This document shows positions 1 to 7,915 of a DNA stretch of 64,000 nt, one piece after another. The notes under the pieces are model-generated. The model was not told the DNA's origin. It worked only from the letters and a program-made list of their open reading frames with translations, and did not search any database. Within the stretch, counting starts at the first letter, position 1, and every line of letters starts with the position of its first letter. Source of the stretch: Armatimonadota bacterium (GTDB lineage Bacteria > Armatimonadota > Fimbriimonadia > Fimbriimonadales > Fimbriimonadaceae); the NCBI GenBank assembly GCA_037138755.1, contig JBAXHT010000001.1, positions 1,459,805-1,523,804 of the forward strand, given 5' to 3'. The translations under genes were made by a program, and so were the position numbers.

Positions 1-65
1 ACGCCAAGCATCGGAACCCCGTTGCTCGTTCCCGAACCCAGAATGATTGCGGTTCCCGAAGACAC
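1..65 (-). CDS. MBL-fold metallo-hydrolase, N-terminal fragment
   Basis: Reading leftwards from a GTG at 65, the window holds only the first 21 codons, beginning VSSGTAIILGSG and continuing TSNGVPMLG. The LGSGTSNGVP pattern is the first beta-strand and loop of PhnP/RNase Z-like metallo-beta-lactamase-fold hydrolases. The metal-binding HxHxDH motif would lie outside the window. The start codon lies one base after the stop of the upstream gene (67-675), so the two probably share a transcript. Substrate cannot be assigned. Confidence 0.6.
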   Translation of the reverse strand, partial: MSSGTAIILGSGTSNGVPMLG

Positions 66-66
66 G

Positions 67-675
67 TTAAATCTCTTCGGCTCGTTTCAGAACCTCGAAA
101 GCGACATACGAACTCGGAATCTCAGTGTACTGAGAAATGCGCTCCAAGCACCGAGCAAAGCTCCTTTCATTCACATCGTCAAAATTCGTCTGCTCTCTGC
201 GAGCGTCGGCGACGATCGAGACCGCTGCATCAAAAAATCGTCCTCTGTTTTGCGGCAAAGATCGGTTTGCGACTCCGGCGAATTCGCGACTGATCTTCTC
301 GTAAACCGCTTCCCAAGACGTTTTCGTCTCGAGTTCGGCCTTCATCTTGGCCATATCGGCCTCTTGCATTCGGCGCCGTTCAGCGTCTCTTCGCTTGGTC
401 AGGTCCCAGTCTTCTTGGCTGGTTCCGTCGATTACTCGGAGCCGGGTCGGCGCACCCAAAGCAGCAGTGGCAGTCGACTCAATCAGCCGTGAAGTGGCTG
501 GCATTCTCAGGTGTCCCCCAAGTTCTCCTTGTCCACCCGGAACACCGATGACTAGATAGCCGTCTTCCAAGGCGATCGGAACTGCCGAGGAGAGAGCGGT
601 CCAAACACCGACACCTGTCACTCCCGCCTTCACTTGAGGGAGAATCTTTGGCCACAACTCCGCGACTTCTGCCAT
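67..675 (-). CDS. Hypothetical protein with DnaA-N-like N-terminal region
   Basis: The protein has 202 residues from the ATG at 675. A TTG at 759 would add 28 residues, but ATG 675 is preferred. The first 80 residues (MAEVAELWPKILPQVK, later VWTALSSAVPIALEDGYLVI) resemble the small alpha/beta N-terminal domain shared by DnaA and the DNA polymerase III tau C-terminal region: W...IL..VK, then a strand with hydrophobic 'G.L.I.V'. The rest is charged and helical (many R, E, K), with no motif I recognise. It is followed one base later by a metallo-hydrolase gene. The domain resemblance is my reading of the pattern and is not strong; function is unknown. Confidence 0.6.
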   Translation of the reverse strand: MAEVAELWPKILPQVKAGVTGVGVWTALSSAVPIALEDGYLVIGVPGGQGELGGHLRMPATSRLIESTATAALGAPTRLRVIDGTSQEDWDLTKRRDAERRRMQEADMAKMKAELETKTSWEAVYEKISREFAGVANRSLPQNRGRFFDAAVSIVADARREQTNFDDVNERSFARCLERISQYTEIPSSYVAFEVLKRAEEI

Positions 676-750
676 GAGCAACCGGAGTATAGCTCGTGAA
701 TCGGCAAAAATGCCGACCTCAAAACCGCAATCTCGGGCAATGTTGCGCGT

Positions 751-756
751 TAGAAT
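751..756 (+). promoter_or_regulatory. Leaderless-type -10 box (TAGAAT)
   Basis: TAGAAT ends five bases before the ATG at 762 and there is no purine-rich ribosome site between, so transcription would begin at or next to the start codon. No convincing -35 box was seen. The same arrangement recurs upstream of many genes in this window. Confidence 0.45.
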
Positions 757-761
757 CAATC

Positions 762-1418
762 ATGGTTTCTCCGCGTTCACTGGTCTGGCTACTCCCTCTC
801 GCGCTTGCCGGTTGCGCAGGACCCGGTTCAGCTTCGACTGCGGTGTGCGGGCCCGATTCGTTTGTTCCCAACTATGCAACCGAAGTCAACCTGAAGCGAT
901 GGGAATCTTTGCCGATCAAGGTGTACTTCCAGACGAACACGAACACAGGTGGAGTCAATATCGAGAATGAGTCGCGCAGCGGGTTTGATGAGTGGGAAAC
1001 AGCCCTTGGTCAAAACCTTTGGACTGAGGTGACTTCGGCAGCCAGCGCTAACTTGGTGGTGAAGGTCCAAGCGAGTTCTCCACAGAGCACACTTGCCGAA
1101 ACGACGATCTATTTCTTCTCGGGCCAAAACATTATCAACCGGGCAGAAATGGTGATCTACACCTGGCCTTCGCTGCCCACTGGAGGTTATGCGGGTACCG
1201 CTGCCCACGAAATGGGCCATGCACTTGGTATCAATGGGCATTCGAGTAATGTTGCCGACATCATGTACTTCACCGGAAACGCCACGGACCTGCTGACTCA
1301 AAACGATTTGAACACGCTCAGAACCGCATATTGCGGCTTTGGACTTCTCAAAAGCGCCCCTCCGACTCGGGCGGGAGGCACATTGATTTCAGAAAAAATC
1401 TCCTGTCCTGCACACTAA
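762..1418 (+). CDS. Metzincin (matrixin-like) zinc metalloprotease, lipoprotein
   Basis: The protein has 218 residues. Residues 1-18 form a lipoprotein signal (VWLLPLALAGC; lipidated Cys18). A metzincin-type zinc site lies at about 149-160, HEMGHALGINGH, followed by the Met-turn-like DIMYF near 166. The family (M10/M12-like) cleaves extracellular protein substrates using a Zn ion held by three His and a Glu base. The third His is one residue later than the canonical HExxHxxGxxH spacing. ATG 762 is chosen because it gives the signal peptide and follows a TAGAAT box; an in-frame ATG at 696 would bury the signal. It probably acts at the cell envelope or surface. It is transcribed divergently from the gene at 67-675. 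Confidence 0.75.
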   Translation: MVSPRSLVWLLPLALAGCAGPGSASTAVCGPDSFVPNYATEVNLKRWESLPIKVYFQTNTNTGGVNIENESRSGFDEWETALGQNLWTEVTSAASANLVVKVQASSPQSTLAETTIYFFSGQNIINRAEMVIYTWPSLPTGGYAGTAAHEMGHALGINGHSSNVADIMYFTGNATDLLTQNDLNTLRTAYCGFGLLKSAPPTRAGGTLISEKISCPAH

Positions 1419-1525
1419 GATGGCCCACTTGGCACGAATCCTGCGACTAGGGTGTTAAACCTATCGGCTGAACCTGCATTGAACCTGCCAGGTACGATGA
1501 TGGGGCTAGTATTTTTACGAGGAAG

Positions 1526-2545
1526 ATGAATTTGAAGAAACAAGAATTGGCGTTTGGGATCATGATCGGAGCAGTTGTGACAAGCGGACTGTTTGTCACA
1601 TCCGGCTGCAAAGGGAAGACCGCCGAAGTCATGGCGACCGTCAACGGCGAGCAGATCACCCGAGAAGACTTCTATACCTACATGGAGCACAAGCCTTCTG
1701 TCATGGTGCAAACTCCGCAAGGGGCCGCAAGTGCAAACGTCGCCACTCCACTCAACTTCCAGTCACTCAACGATCTGATCAACCAGAAGCTTTTAGAGCA
1801 GATGGCAAAGGACGAGGGTGTCTACCCAACCGAGCAGGAAATTAAAGACGAAATCTCCTTCCAACAGACTAAGAACCAGGGCTTTGTGAAGACGTTGACC
1901 GGTCAGGGTTACACCATGTCCGAGATCCGCCGTCAGCTCGCTCTCGAGCGATGCCGGTTCAAGTTGATCACAAAAGGAATCAAGATTTCCGATTCCCAAA
2001 TCGACAACTACATCAAAAATAATCCTCAGCAGTTCGTTAACCCTAAGACCGTCGACCTTAGCTGGGTCGTTGTCAAGGACGAGGCCACGCAAAAAGAAGT
2101 CGATTCCGCGATCAAAGCTGGTGATAACTTCTCCATCGTAGCCACCCGATACAGCGTCGCGAAGACGCCCACCTACCCAAGTCGACTGTACTCCCAATTT
2201 CCGGACCGACTCAAGCAAGTCGTTGACAAGCTGGCTGAAGGCGGAACAAGTGACTGGCTAGTCGATGGCGCTAACAAGGTGCGATTCCGCGTTGAAAAGA
2301 AAACCGAGGCCTCAAAGATCGAGATCAAGCCTTGGATGAAAACCGAGATCTCGCGCGCACTGGCAACCCAAAAGGGATCGGTTGCGGTTGATCTCGACAA
2401 GCGCTTGCTGGCCAAACGCAAGGACGCGAATCTAAGTGTGACCCCGACTGGCCTCAAAGAGCAGTTCGACAACATTGCGAAATCGCTCAAGGAGTCCGAC
2501 GTTAAGGCCGGAACTTCGACAACAGCCGAAACAAATCCTAAGTAA
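1526..2545 (+). CDS. SurA/PrsA-like peptidyl-prolyl isomerase-type chaperone, lipoprotein
   Basis: The protein has 339 residues. A lipoprotein signal ends at FVTSGC (Cys28). Residues about 35-150 match the SurA N-terminal chaperone fold (VNGEQITREDFYTYME, then LNDLINQKLLEQMAKDEGVYPTEQEI as two separate helices, then EIRRQLALERCRFKL). Residues about 170-265 look like a weak parvulin domain (WVVVKDEATQKEV, later FSIVATRYSV) without clear catalytic residues, so chaperone function is more likely than isomerase. It would assist folding of secreted or outer-membrane proteins. Start ATG has a good ribosome site (GAGGAAG). A rho-independent terminator follows immediately. Confidence 0.75.
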   Translation: MNLKKQELAFGIMIGAVVTSGLFVTSGCKGKTAEVMATVNGEQITREDFYTYMEHKPSVMVQTPQGAASANVATPLNFQSLNDLINQKLLEQMAKDEGVYPTEQEIKDEISFQQTKNQGFVKTLTGQGYTMSEIRRQLALERCRFKLITKGIKISDSQIDNYIKNNPQQFVNPKTVDLSWVVVKDEATQKEVDSAIKAGDNFSIVATRYSVAKTPTYPSRLYSQFPDRLKQVVDKLAEGGTSDWLVDGANKVRFRVEKKTEASKIEIKPWMKTEISRALATQKGSVAVDLDKRLLAKRKDANLSVTPTGLKEQFDNIAKSLKESDVKAGTSTTAETNPK

Positions 2546-2550
2546 AAATA

Positions 2551-2580
2551 AAAAAGCCCTCGGTGTTTACCGAGGGCTTT
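2551..2580. terminator. Bidirectional rho-independent terminator
   Basis: AAAAGCCCTCGGT and ACCGAGGGCTTTT form a perfect 13-bp stem around a GTTT loop. T runs lie on the right and A runs on the left, so it can stop both the rightward gene ending at 2545 and the leftward gene ending at 2602. Confidence 0.9.
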
Positions 2581-2601
2581 TTCGTGTCTGATATCTTGCA
2601 G

Positions 2602-2904
2602 CTAAGCTGCGTGGGAAACTGAACTGAGTCCGTCGGTAAGCATCTTGACGTGCTCCGAAGAAAACTCGTCGGTCTTGACGTACTCCTGCATCGCAGATTC
2701 CATCTCGCCAAATGAAGGTGATGTCCAAGTTCCAAGCGGGTCACTGCTGGAATCCAGCTTGGTAAGGGTTAGGCGCAAATTGCCGCCCTCAGCGTACTGC
2801 AATCCGTAGCGAACAAGGTCAGGAATAGAAGTGTAGACACCGTTGACCTTGCTGGTGCCGTCGGTGAATACTTGCTCACTCACCCAATAGAGTCGTCGAA
2901 ACAT
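2602..2904 (-). CDS. Hypothetical protein, about 100 residues
   Basis: From ATG 2904 the protein starts MFRRLYWVSEQVFTDGTS. It has no signal peptide or membrane segment and is mixed alpha/beta (SIPDLVRYGLQYAEGGNLRLTLTKL split over two strands, then a helical C-terminus). A GGAG motif lies about 13 bases before this ATG; a TTG at 2955 would add 17 residues and is less likely. It converges on the SurA-like gene and shares its terminator. I do not recognise the family. Confidence 0.6.
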   Translation of the reverse strand: MFRRLYWVSEQVFTDGTSKVNGVYTSIPDLVRYGLQYAEGGNLRLTLTKLDSSSDPLGTWTSPSFGEMESAMQEYVKTDEFSSEHVKMLTDGLSSVSHAA

Positions 2905-3083
2905 CGTTGTTTTGTAGCTCCTGCCGATTAACGGCTTGTTATATTTTGACGCCAAGCATGTGGAAAAGTGCCCACTTCTCAGCGAATTGAGTTAAGTATT
3001 GGTCAAATGTGTCGTCCCGCCAGGGCAAGTGGCCCATTTCCCGTAGCAATACAAGGACTTCGCCGGTGCGCCAAAATGAATGG

Positions 3084-3494
3084 GTGACTGATCTCTTTGT
3101 CCCCGATGAATCAGCCATGTTGTCTCTTGGTGAACGAATCGGTAAGGTGCTGAAGCGCGGTGACATCGTTCTTTTTGAAGGAAACTTAGGGGCAGGAAAG
3201 ACGACTCTCATCCGAGGAATACTTCACGGGTTTGGTTGGAAAGAGCCTGTCCGATCCCCAACATACAATCTGTTTTCACCTTACGAGACCGATCCCCCCA
3301 TCCTACACGCTGACCTCTATCGCCTCTCCGACGCTCAAGGCACTGGAATAGAAGATTATTTCGATAGTCATCTCTGTCTGATCGAGTGGCCGCTCGCGTT
3401 GGCATCGTTGGTTCGACTTGAACACTGTCCCAAAGTGCAAATCTCGACTGAGGGCACCGGACGCCTAGTCAGTCTGAGTAACATCAATCTATGA
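3084..3494 (+). CDS. tsaE: tRNA t6A37 threonylcarbamoyladenosine biosynthesis ATPase TsaE
   Basis: TsaE is the small ATPase that works with TsaB and TsaD to place threonylcarbamoyl on A37 of ANN-decoding tRNAs. A Walker A motif, FEGNLGAGKTTLIRG, is clear, followed by SPTYNLFSPY and HADLYRL, both hallmarks of the family, and LIEWP near the end. From GTG 3084 the product is 136 residues, close to the usual 140-160. A GTG at 3009 would add 25 unconserved residues and is less likely. The stop overlaps the ATG of the next gene (ATGA), implying translational coupling. TsaB and TsaD are not in this window. Confidence 0.9.
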   Translation: MTDLFVPDESAMLSLGERIGKVLKRGDIVLFEGNLGAGKTTLIRGILHGFGWKEPVRSPTYNLFSPYETDPPILHADLYRLSDAQGTGIEDYFDSHLCLIEWPLALASLVRLEHCPKVQISTEGTGRLVSLSNINL

Positions 3495-4465
3495 TTCTTC
3501 GCGTCGGGCTGATCAGCGCTGCCCATGTGCACACTCCAAGCTACGCCCACAACTTTGCCTCTAATCCGAGGGCCGAAATTGCGGGTGTATGGGACGATGA
3601 TGTGGCACGAGGAAAGGAGTTTGCCAAGCAGAGGGGAACTCCCTTTTTCAAAGAACTTTCGGAGTTGCTGGCCAAGTGTGACGCCGTTGCGATCAGCAGT
3701 GAAAACACCAAGCATCTGGCGCACATCCAAGCCGCCGCAAACGCGGTGAAGCACATCATCTGCGAAAAACCGGTCGTCGTTCGCCAGGACGATTTTGACA
3801 AAGTTCGTGAAGTTGTTGCGAGAAACAACGTCAAGTTCATGACTGCGTTTCCTTGCCGCTTTTCTCCCGCCTACCAATCCCTTAAGCAACGTGTGAAGAG
3901 CGGTGAGCTTGGCGAAATCAAGGCGATCAACGCTACAAACCGCGGTCAATGTCCCAAGTCGTGGTTTATCCAGCCCCAGCTCAGCGGCGGCGGAGCAATG
4001 ATCGATCACGTTGTTCACGTCGCCGACCTGCTCCGCGACTTGCTCGGGGAAGAACCGAGCCATGTGGAAGGCCAAATTGGCTCCAACATGTACGGTGGCA
4101 CAGGCTGGGACGACACCGCAATGGTCACCCTTGACTATCCAGGCGGAGTGTTCGCCACCCTCGACAGCTCCTGGTCCCGTCCGGCCTCCTTCCGCACCTG
4201 GGGCGATGTCACGATCAAGATCGTGGGCACCAAAGGCGTCCTCAATGCAAACCTCTTCGACCAATCGCTGGGTCACTACAAGAATGACCGTTCGAAGTCA
4301 TTCTCAGATCAGTGGTACGGAAGCGACCTCGACGGAGCAATGATGGGAGCGTTTGTTGATGCATGCCTAGACAACACCGAAGTTCCGGTCACCCTCGAAG
4401 ACGGCCTCGCCGCCGCCCAAATTTCTCTGAAGGCTTACGAGTCATTGAAGCCGCAAGCAGCGTAG
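3491..4465 (+). CDS. Gfo/Idh/MocA family NAD(P)-dependent oxidoreductase
   Basis: The protein has 324 residues. The N-terminal Rossmann domain (about 1-120) has LISAAHVHTPSYA in place of the usual GxGxxG nucleotide loop, then IAGVWDDD and the family's EKP motif (HIICEKPV, about residues 92-98). The C-terminal part holds NRGQCPKSWF and GGAMIDHVVH, matching the GGGxxxDxGxH region of sugar or inositol dehydrogenases of this class. The N-terminal 'AAHVHTPSY' form is seen in family members annotated only generally. Substrate is unknown, probably a sugar or cyclitol. It overlaps tsaE by four bases and is ten bases from the next gene. Confidence 0.85.
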   Translation: MILRVGLISAAHVHTPSYAHNFASNPRAEIAGVWDDDVARGKEFAKQRGTPFFKELSELLAKCDAVAISSENTKHLAHIQAAANAVKHIICEKPVVVRQDDFDKVREVVARNNVKFMTAFPCRFSPAYQSLKQRVKSGELGEIKAINATNRGQCPKSWFIQPQLSGGGAMIDHVVHVADLLRDLLGEEPSHVEGQIGSNMYGGTGWDDTAMVTLDYPGGVFATLDSSWSRPASFRTWGDVTIKIVGTKGVLNANLFDQSLGHYKNDRSKSFSDQWYGSDLDGAMMGAFVDACLDNTEVPVTLEDGLAAAQISLKAYESLKPQAA

Positions 4466-4475
4466 AAACGAGTTC

Positions 4476-5717
4476 ATGACAATTCGAGTTGCTCACGATT
4501 TCAGTTGCTCCTGGTGTTGGGTAGGTCTCTTTCACGCCCTACGCCTCGAGCAGGAGTTTGGTGTGACCATCGAATGGGTTGGCTATGAACTATTTCCCAA
4601 AGACATGGAGTGGGACTACTCTTCGTGCCCGCTGGAACCCAAAAACAAGCCCAAAACGCCGGGTCGCTTCGCGATCCATTGCTTCGCCGAAGGAATAGCG
4701 GTCCCGAAAGTTGATCGCCCCTACGAACAGCGCACGTATAACGCGCACCAGGCGGTTGAGTACGCCAAAACTGAAGGTGTCGCGAACAGTCTCGTCGAAC
4801 GGCTCTACCGGGCGCACTGGGAAGAAGGAAAGGACATCAATGAATTGTCCGTTCTGAGGCAAGAAGCTGCCGGCATTATTCAGAACATCGAAGAGATGAT
4901 CAAGGCAGCCGAAGGAAACCGCTTCGACGACAAAATCACCGACTTCAATGAACCAGCCTACGCAAGCGGCGTATACAATCTCCCAACCTTCTTTATCGGC
5001 GAGGAGCGGCTGGCTGAACAGCCATACATTAAGCTCAAAGCCGCCATGGAAAAGCTGATTCCAGCAAACCCGGCCGGCTCGGTCTACAGGGACTTGGTTT
5101 TCACCAACCCGCACACGGATCGACCATTCACCTTCATCAATATGGTGACCACCATCGACGGAAAAATCATCTCTGGCGACCGTGGAGAGCATGTCAGCGA
5201 TTTGGGCTCCGCCAACGATCACCAGATCATGAACCGGCTAGAGCACAAAGCTGATGCAGTCCTGTGCGGTGGAACGACCGTGCGAGCAAGCGGTAACTGG
5301 GATCCGGTCACTCCCTATCGAATTGCGGTAACGCGGTCAGGAAACCTCGATTGGTCAAAGCCCTATTTCACCGGTGGAAGAGCAATTGTCCTGCATCCAA
5401 TAGACGTTCACCCCCAGGTTCCGGATGGTATTGAAACGATTGCGTTTAGTGACTGGCCAGACGCCCTTAAACAACTGAAGGGGCGCGGAATGGAGATCAT
5501 CAATGTGATGGGCGGTAGCGAGATCAATGCTTACCTGCTCGAAGCCGAACTCATCGATGAGCTGTTCCTAACTTTGGCTCCCAAAATAAAGCTCGGCGAT
5601 AATATCCCGACCTATGCCGGCGGAACCCCGCTGCCTCGCGAAAAAGTGCAAACCTACAATCTGGCGGAAGTCCATCACATTGAAGACGAGATCTTCCTCA
5701 GATATACCAAGAAATGA
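4476..5717 (+). CDS. Fusion: FrnE-like DsbA-family oxidoreductase + RibD C-terminal reductase domain
   Basis: The protein has 413 residues in two parts. Residues 1-200 are a DsbA/FrnE-type thioredoxin fold: CSWCW at about 10-14 is the active-site CxxC, with the helical insertion (HQAVEYAKTEG, LVERLYRAHW) and the cis-proline region GVYNLPTFFIGEERL. Residues about 210-413 are a RibD_C/dihydrofolate-reductase-like domain: FTFINMVTTIDGKI, AVLCGGTTVRAS, INVMGGSEINAYLLEAELIDEL cut as two motifs, and LFLTLAPKI. RibD_C normally reduces the ribosylamino-pyrimidine in riboflavin synthesis with NADPH. No deaminase domain is present, so a role in riboflavin synthesis is not implied. The reading frame is continuous. 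The gene overlaps the permease gene by ATGA. Confidence 0.85.
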   Translation: MTIRVAHDFSCSWCWVGLFHALRLEQEFGVTIEWVGYELFPKDMEWDYSSCPLEPKNKPKTPGRFAIHCFAEGIAVPKVDRPYEQRTYNAHQAVEYAKTEGVANSLVERLYRAHWEEGKDINELSVLRQEAAGIIQNIEEMIKAAEGNRFDDKITDFNEPAYASGVYNLPTFFIGEERLAEQPYIKLKAAMEKLIPANPAGSVYRDLVFTNPHTDRPFTFINMVTTIDGKIISGDRGEHVSDLGSANDHQIMNRLEHKADAVLCGGTTVRASGNWDPVTPYRIAVTRSGNLDWSKPYFTGGRAIVLHPIDVHPQVPDGIETIAFSDWPDALKQLKGRGMEIINVMGGSEINAYLLEAELIDELFLTLAPKIKLGDNIPTYAGGTPLPREKVQTYNLAEVHHIEDEIFLRYTKK

Positions 5718-6853
5718 ACCCGTTAGCACCTACGATGTTCCTTCGGCGAAATGCCGGGAAGACGGTGCCGCTGGTGCTGGTCATCACCCTCGCCGTGATG
5801 CTCATCCAAAGCATCATTGCGCTCATTAACAGCATTCCGCTGAGCATCAGGACGATCTATCGCTATACAGACGCCTTCCTGGGAGTTTCTCCTCGGTTGG
5901 ATCCAGCAAAGACTCCCGAGTTCGTCAAGATTCTTACGACGAATCCACCCACGGCTATTGATCGAGTGATTCTGTGTCGAGGTAGCGGTGCCCAAGTCAA
6001 AAGCATTGTCGGAAAATGGCCGTTCGCCGTCATGGCGATGGACCGTCCCGACGTCGATTACTACCTCAAGCGTCAGGGCGCAACCGGAATCACGGGGCGC
6101 TACCCAAAAGACGGCGAACCGGAAATGATCGTCAGCGAGCCGGTCGCTCGGAACCAGAACCTTAAGATCGGTGACATCTTTCTCAAGCCAGACGAGGCCG
6201 AAAATTTCTCGCGAATGCCTGTCAAAGTGGTCGGAATCGTGAAAGCTGAGCGCTGGTTGATGCTCAGCAATAAGAAATATTATGCTGACACCCAGCCGAT
6301 CCCCATCGACTTCGCCCTGGTCTTCACTAAAGATAAAGGCAAACAAGGCGAGTATGACCGTTGGGCCGAAAAGAAGATGAAAGGCGAGTTCGCCCAGCTC
6401 TTTGCTTTTCACCAGATTGAAAAGCAATCAGGTGAGATGTTCGCGGTGCTCTACAAGATCATTAACCTCGTGATTGGGGTACTGGTGATCGTCATTACCA
6501 CGATGATGGGCATGCTAATGAACATCTACCAAAGCCAAAGGCTCGTTGAATTTGGGCTGCTCCAGGCGATCGGGTTCACAAAGCAACAACTTCTCAAACG
6601 GGTTTTGATCGAGTCTTTGATTGTCATCGTCGGCGGTTGGTTTGTCGGCCTTGCCGCCGCTCGCGGAGTCCTGCTGATTGCCCAGGCCGCCCTTATGACT
6701 CCGAATGCGTTCGCCCTCGACGTCGCCGACCCCATGGCTCTGCTTTACACAGTTCCAGTCCCGATTGCAATCCTCATCGTCGCCATTGGCACCATCTGGC
6801 TAAGGTTTCGAAACTTCGACCCTGTCGCGGTTGTTGAAAGGAGGTTGGTGTAG
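5714..6853 (+). CDS. ABC transporter permease, FtsX/MacB type
   Basis: The protein has 379 residues. One membrane helix lies near the N-terminus (LVLVITLAVMLIQSIIALI), a large extracytoplasmic domain spans about 45-240, then three C-terminal helices (VIGVLVIVITTMMGMLM; LIVIVGGWFVGLAAA; VPIAILIVAIGTIWL). The segment LVEFGLLQAIGFTKQQLL is the coupling region typical of FtsX-like permeases. Such proteins use ATP for mechanotransmission (lipoprotein release, peptide export, cell-wall enzyme control). The partner ATPase is at 6975-7619. Cargo is unknown. Confidence 0.85.
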   Translation: MNPLAPTMFLRRNAGKTVPLVLVITLAVMLIQSIIALINSIPLSIRTIYRYTDAFLGVSPRLDPAKTPEFVKILTTNPPTAIDRVILCRGSGAQVKSIVGKWPFAVMAMDRPDVDYYLKRQGATGITGRYPKDGEPEMIVSEPVARNQNLKIGDIFLKPDEAENFSRMPVKVVGIVKAERWLMLSNKKYYADTQPIPIDFALVFTKDKGKQGEYDRWAEKKMKGEFAQLFAFHQIEKQSGEMFAVLYKIINLVIGVLVIVITTMMGMLMNIYQSQRLVEFGLLQAIGFTKQQLLKRVLIESLIVIVGGWFVGLAAARGVLLIAQAALMTPNAFALDVADPMALLYTVPVPIAILIVAIGTIWLRFRNFDPVAVVERRLV

Positions 6854-6937
6854 CTTTGGCTATCCACGGTTCGCTGGTCGTTTATCGCTCTGGCACGGCT
6901 TTCTCTTCGCAAAAGCCTGAAAGGCGTTTCCAAAATG

Positions 6938-6968
6938 TGAAAAATGAAAAGCGAAAGGCGAAAGGCGG
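6938..6968 (+). repeat. Short heptanucleotide repeat tract
   Basis: TGAAAAA, TGAAAAG, CGAAAGG, CGAAAGG are four consecutive 7-base units ending six bases before the ATG of the ABC ATPase gene. The last units also supply its purine-rich ribosome site. See the separate observation on heptamer repeats elsewhere in the window. Confidence 0.5.
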
Positions 6969-6974
6969 CCCCCA

Positions 6975-7619
6975 ATGATCACCGCCACAAACGTCTCCCT
7001 CGTTTATAACGACCACGAAAAGCAGGTCTTCGCCTGCAACGACGTCACGCTTGAAGTCAAACCCGGCGAATTCCTCGGAATTCTCGGTCCCAGCGGATCC
7101 GGAAAAAGCTCACTCCTCTATCTGCTTTCCGGGCTCAAAAACCCAACGACTGGGAACATCAAACTCCGCAACCAGGATCTCCAAACTCTCAGCGATAGAG
7201 ACCGAGCCGAGCTCCGCCGAAAGCACTTCGGCTTCGTCTTCCAGCAGCCCTTTCTCCTTGGTTACCTCACCGCCCTCGAAAACATCCTCGCCATCTCTCC
7301 AAACTCAAGGCAGCGCGCCGAAGATCTTCTTGCCGAGCTTGGGCTGAAGGACAAACTCCACCGGCTCCCTCACGAACTCTCCGGCGGCGAACGTCAGCGC
7401 GTTTGCGTCGCCCGCGCCCTCATCAATCAACCCGAAGTCATCTTCGCCGACGAACCCACTGCTGCTCTAGACCACGCCAACGGCGAACAAGTCGTTCAAC
7501 TCTTGGACCAGCACCGAGGTAAAGGCTCCCTAGTTATGGTCACCCACGATCCATCCATGCTTAATCAGGCAAACCGAATCGTTGGAATGAACAATGGGCA
7601 GACAACCGCACAACGTTAG
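6975..7619 (+). CDS. ABC transporter ATP-binding protein, LolD/MacB type
   Basis: The protein has 214 residues. Walker A GPSGSGKSSLLYLL (about 36-49), Q-loop VFQQPFLL, signature LSGGERQR (about 137), Walker B VIFADEPT and H-loop VTHDP are all intact. Length and the FGFVFQQ segment match the LolD/MacB/FtsE subgroup that pairs with FtsX-like permeases, here the gene at 5714-6853. A gap of 121 bases with no gene separates the two and contains a heptamer repeat. Confidence 0.9.
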   Translation: MITATNVSLVYNDHEKQVFACNDVTLEVKPGEFLGILGPSGSGKSSLLYLLSGLKNPTTGNIKLRNQDLQTLSDRDRAELRRKHFGFVFQQPFLLGYLTALENILAISPNSRQRAEDLLAELGLKDKLHRLPHELSGGERQRVCVARALINQPEVIFADEPTAALDHANGEQVVQLLDQHRGKGSLVMVTHDPSMLNQANRIVGMNNGQTTAQR

Positions 7620-7915
7620 CACCCGGAACAATTGCTCGAAACTTGTTGTCAAAACTGATCGTAAAAACAATTGAGGTATTCTCCTCTATTGCGTCACACG
7701 GGCAACCGCGTGGCTTCTGTGGGCCTAAACAATCCACAAAAGGATGAAACTTACGACGAAGAGATGAGGGGAGACGAGTTGCAAGCGGTGAAGCCCAATG
7801 TTGCGCAAAACCAACCTGCACAAGTTTGCTCGATTCGAATCGTCCCATTCTCGTCGGGTTTCTCGCGCCGATCCTGATCGGTGTCTGCGAAAGGTTAACA
7901 TTGAGGACTGTGTGA
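7620..7915. other. Intergenic region without a recognised gene
   Basis: Short open frames exist on both strands but none has a convincing start, composition or family. No strong terminator follows the ATPase gene. A GAGGA ribosome site lies at 7903-7907, just before the decarboxylase gene. Confidence 0.4.

Noticed and set aside
3009-3083. Longer tsaE start at GTG 3009
   Set aside because: The extra 25 residues are not family-like, and known TsaE proteins begin close to the position encoded at 3084.
2939-3090. Possible small leftward protein between the 2602 gene and tsaE (FDQYLTQFAEKWALFHMLG)
   Set aside because: The local composition looks protein-like, but there is no good start codon and the only ATG gives about 32 residues. 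Not enough support.
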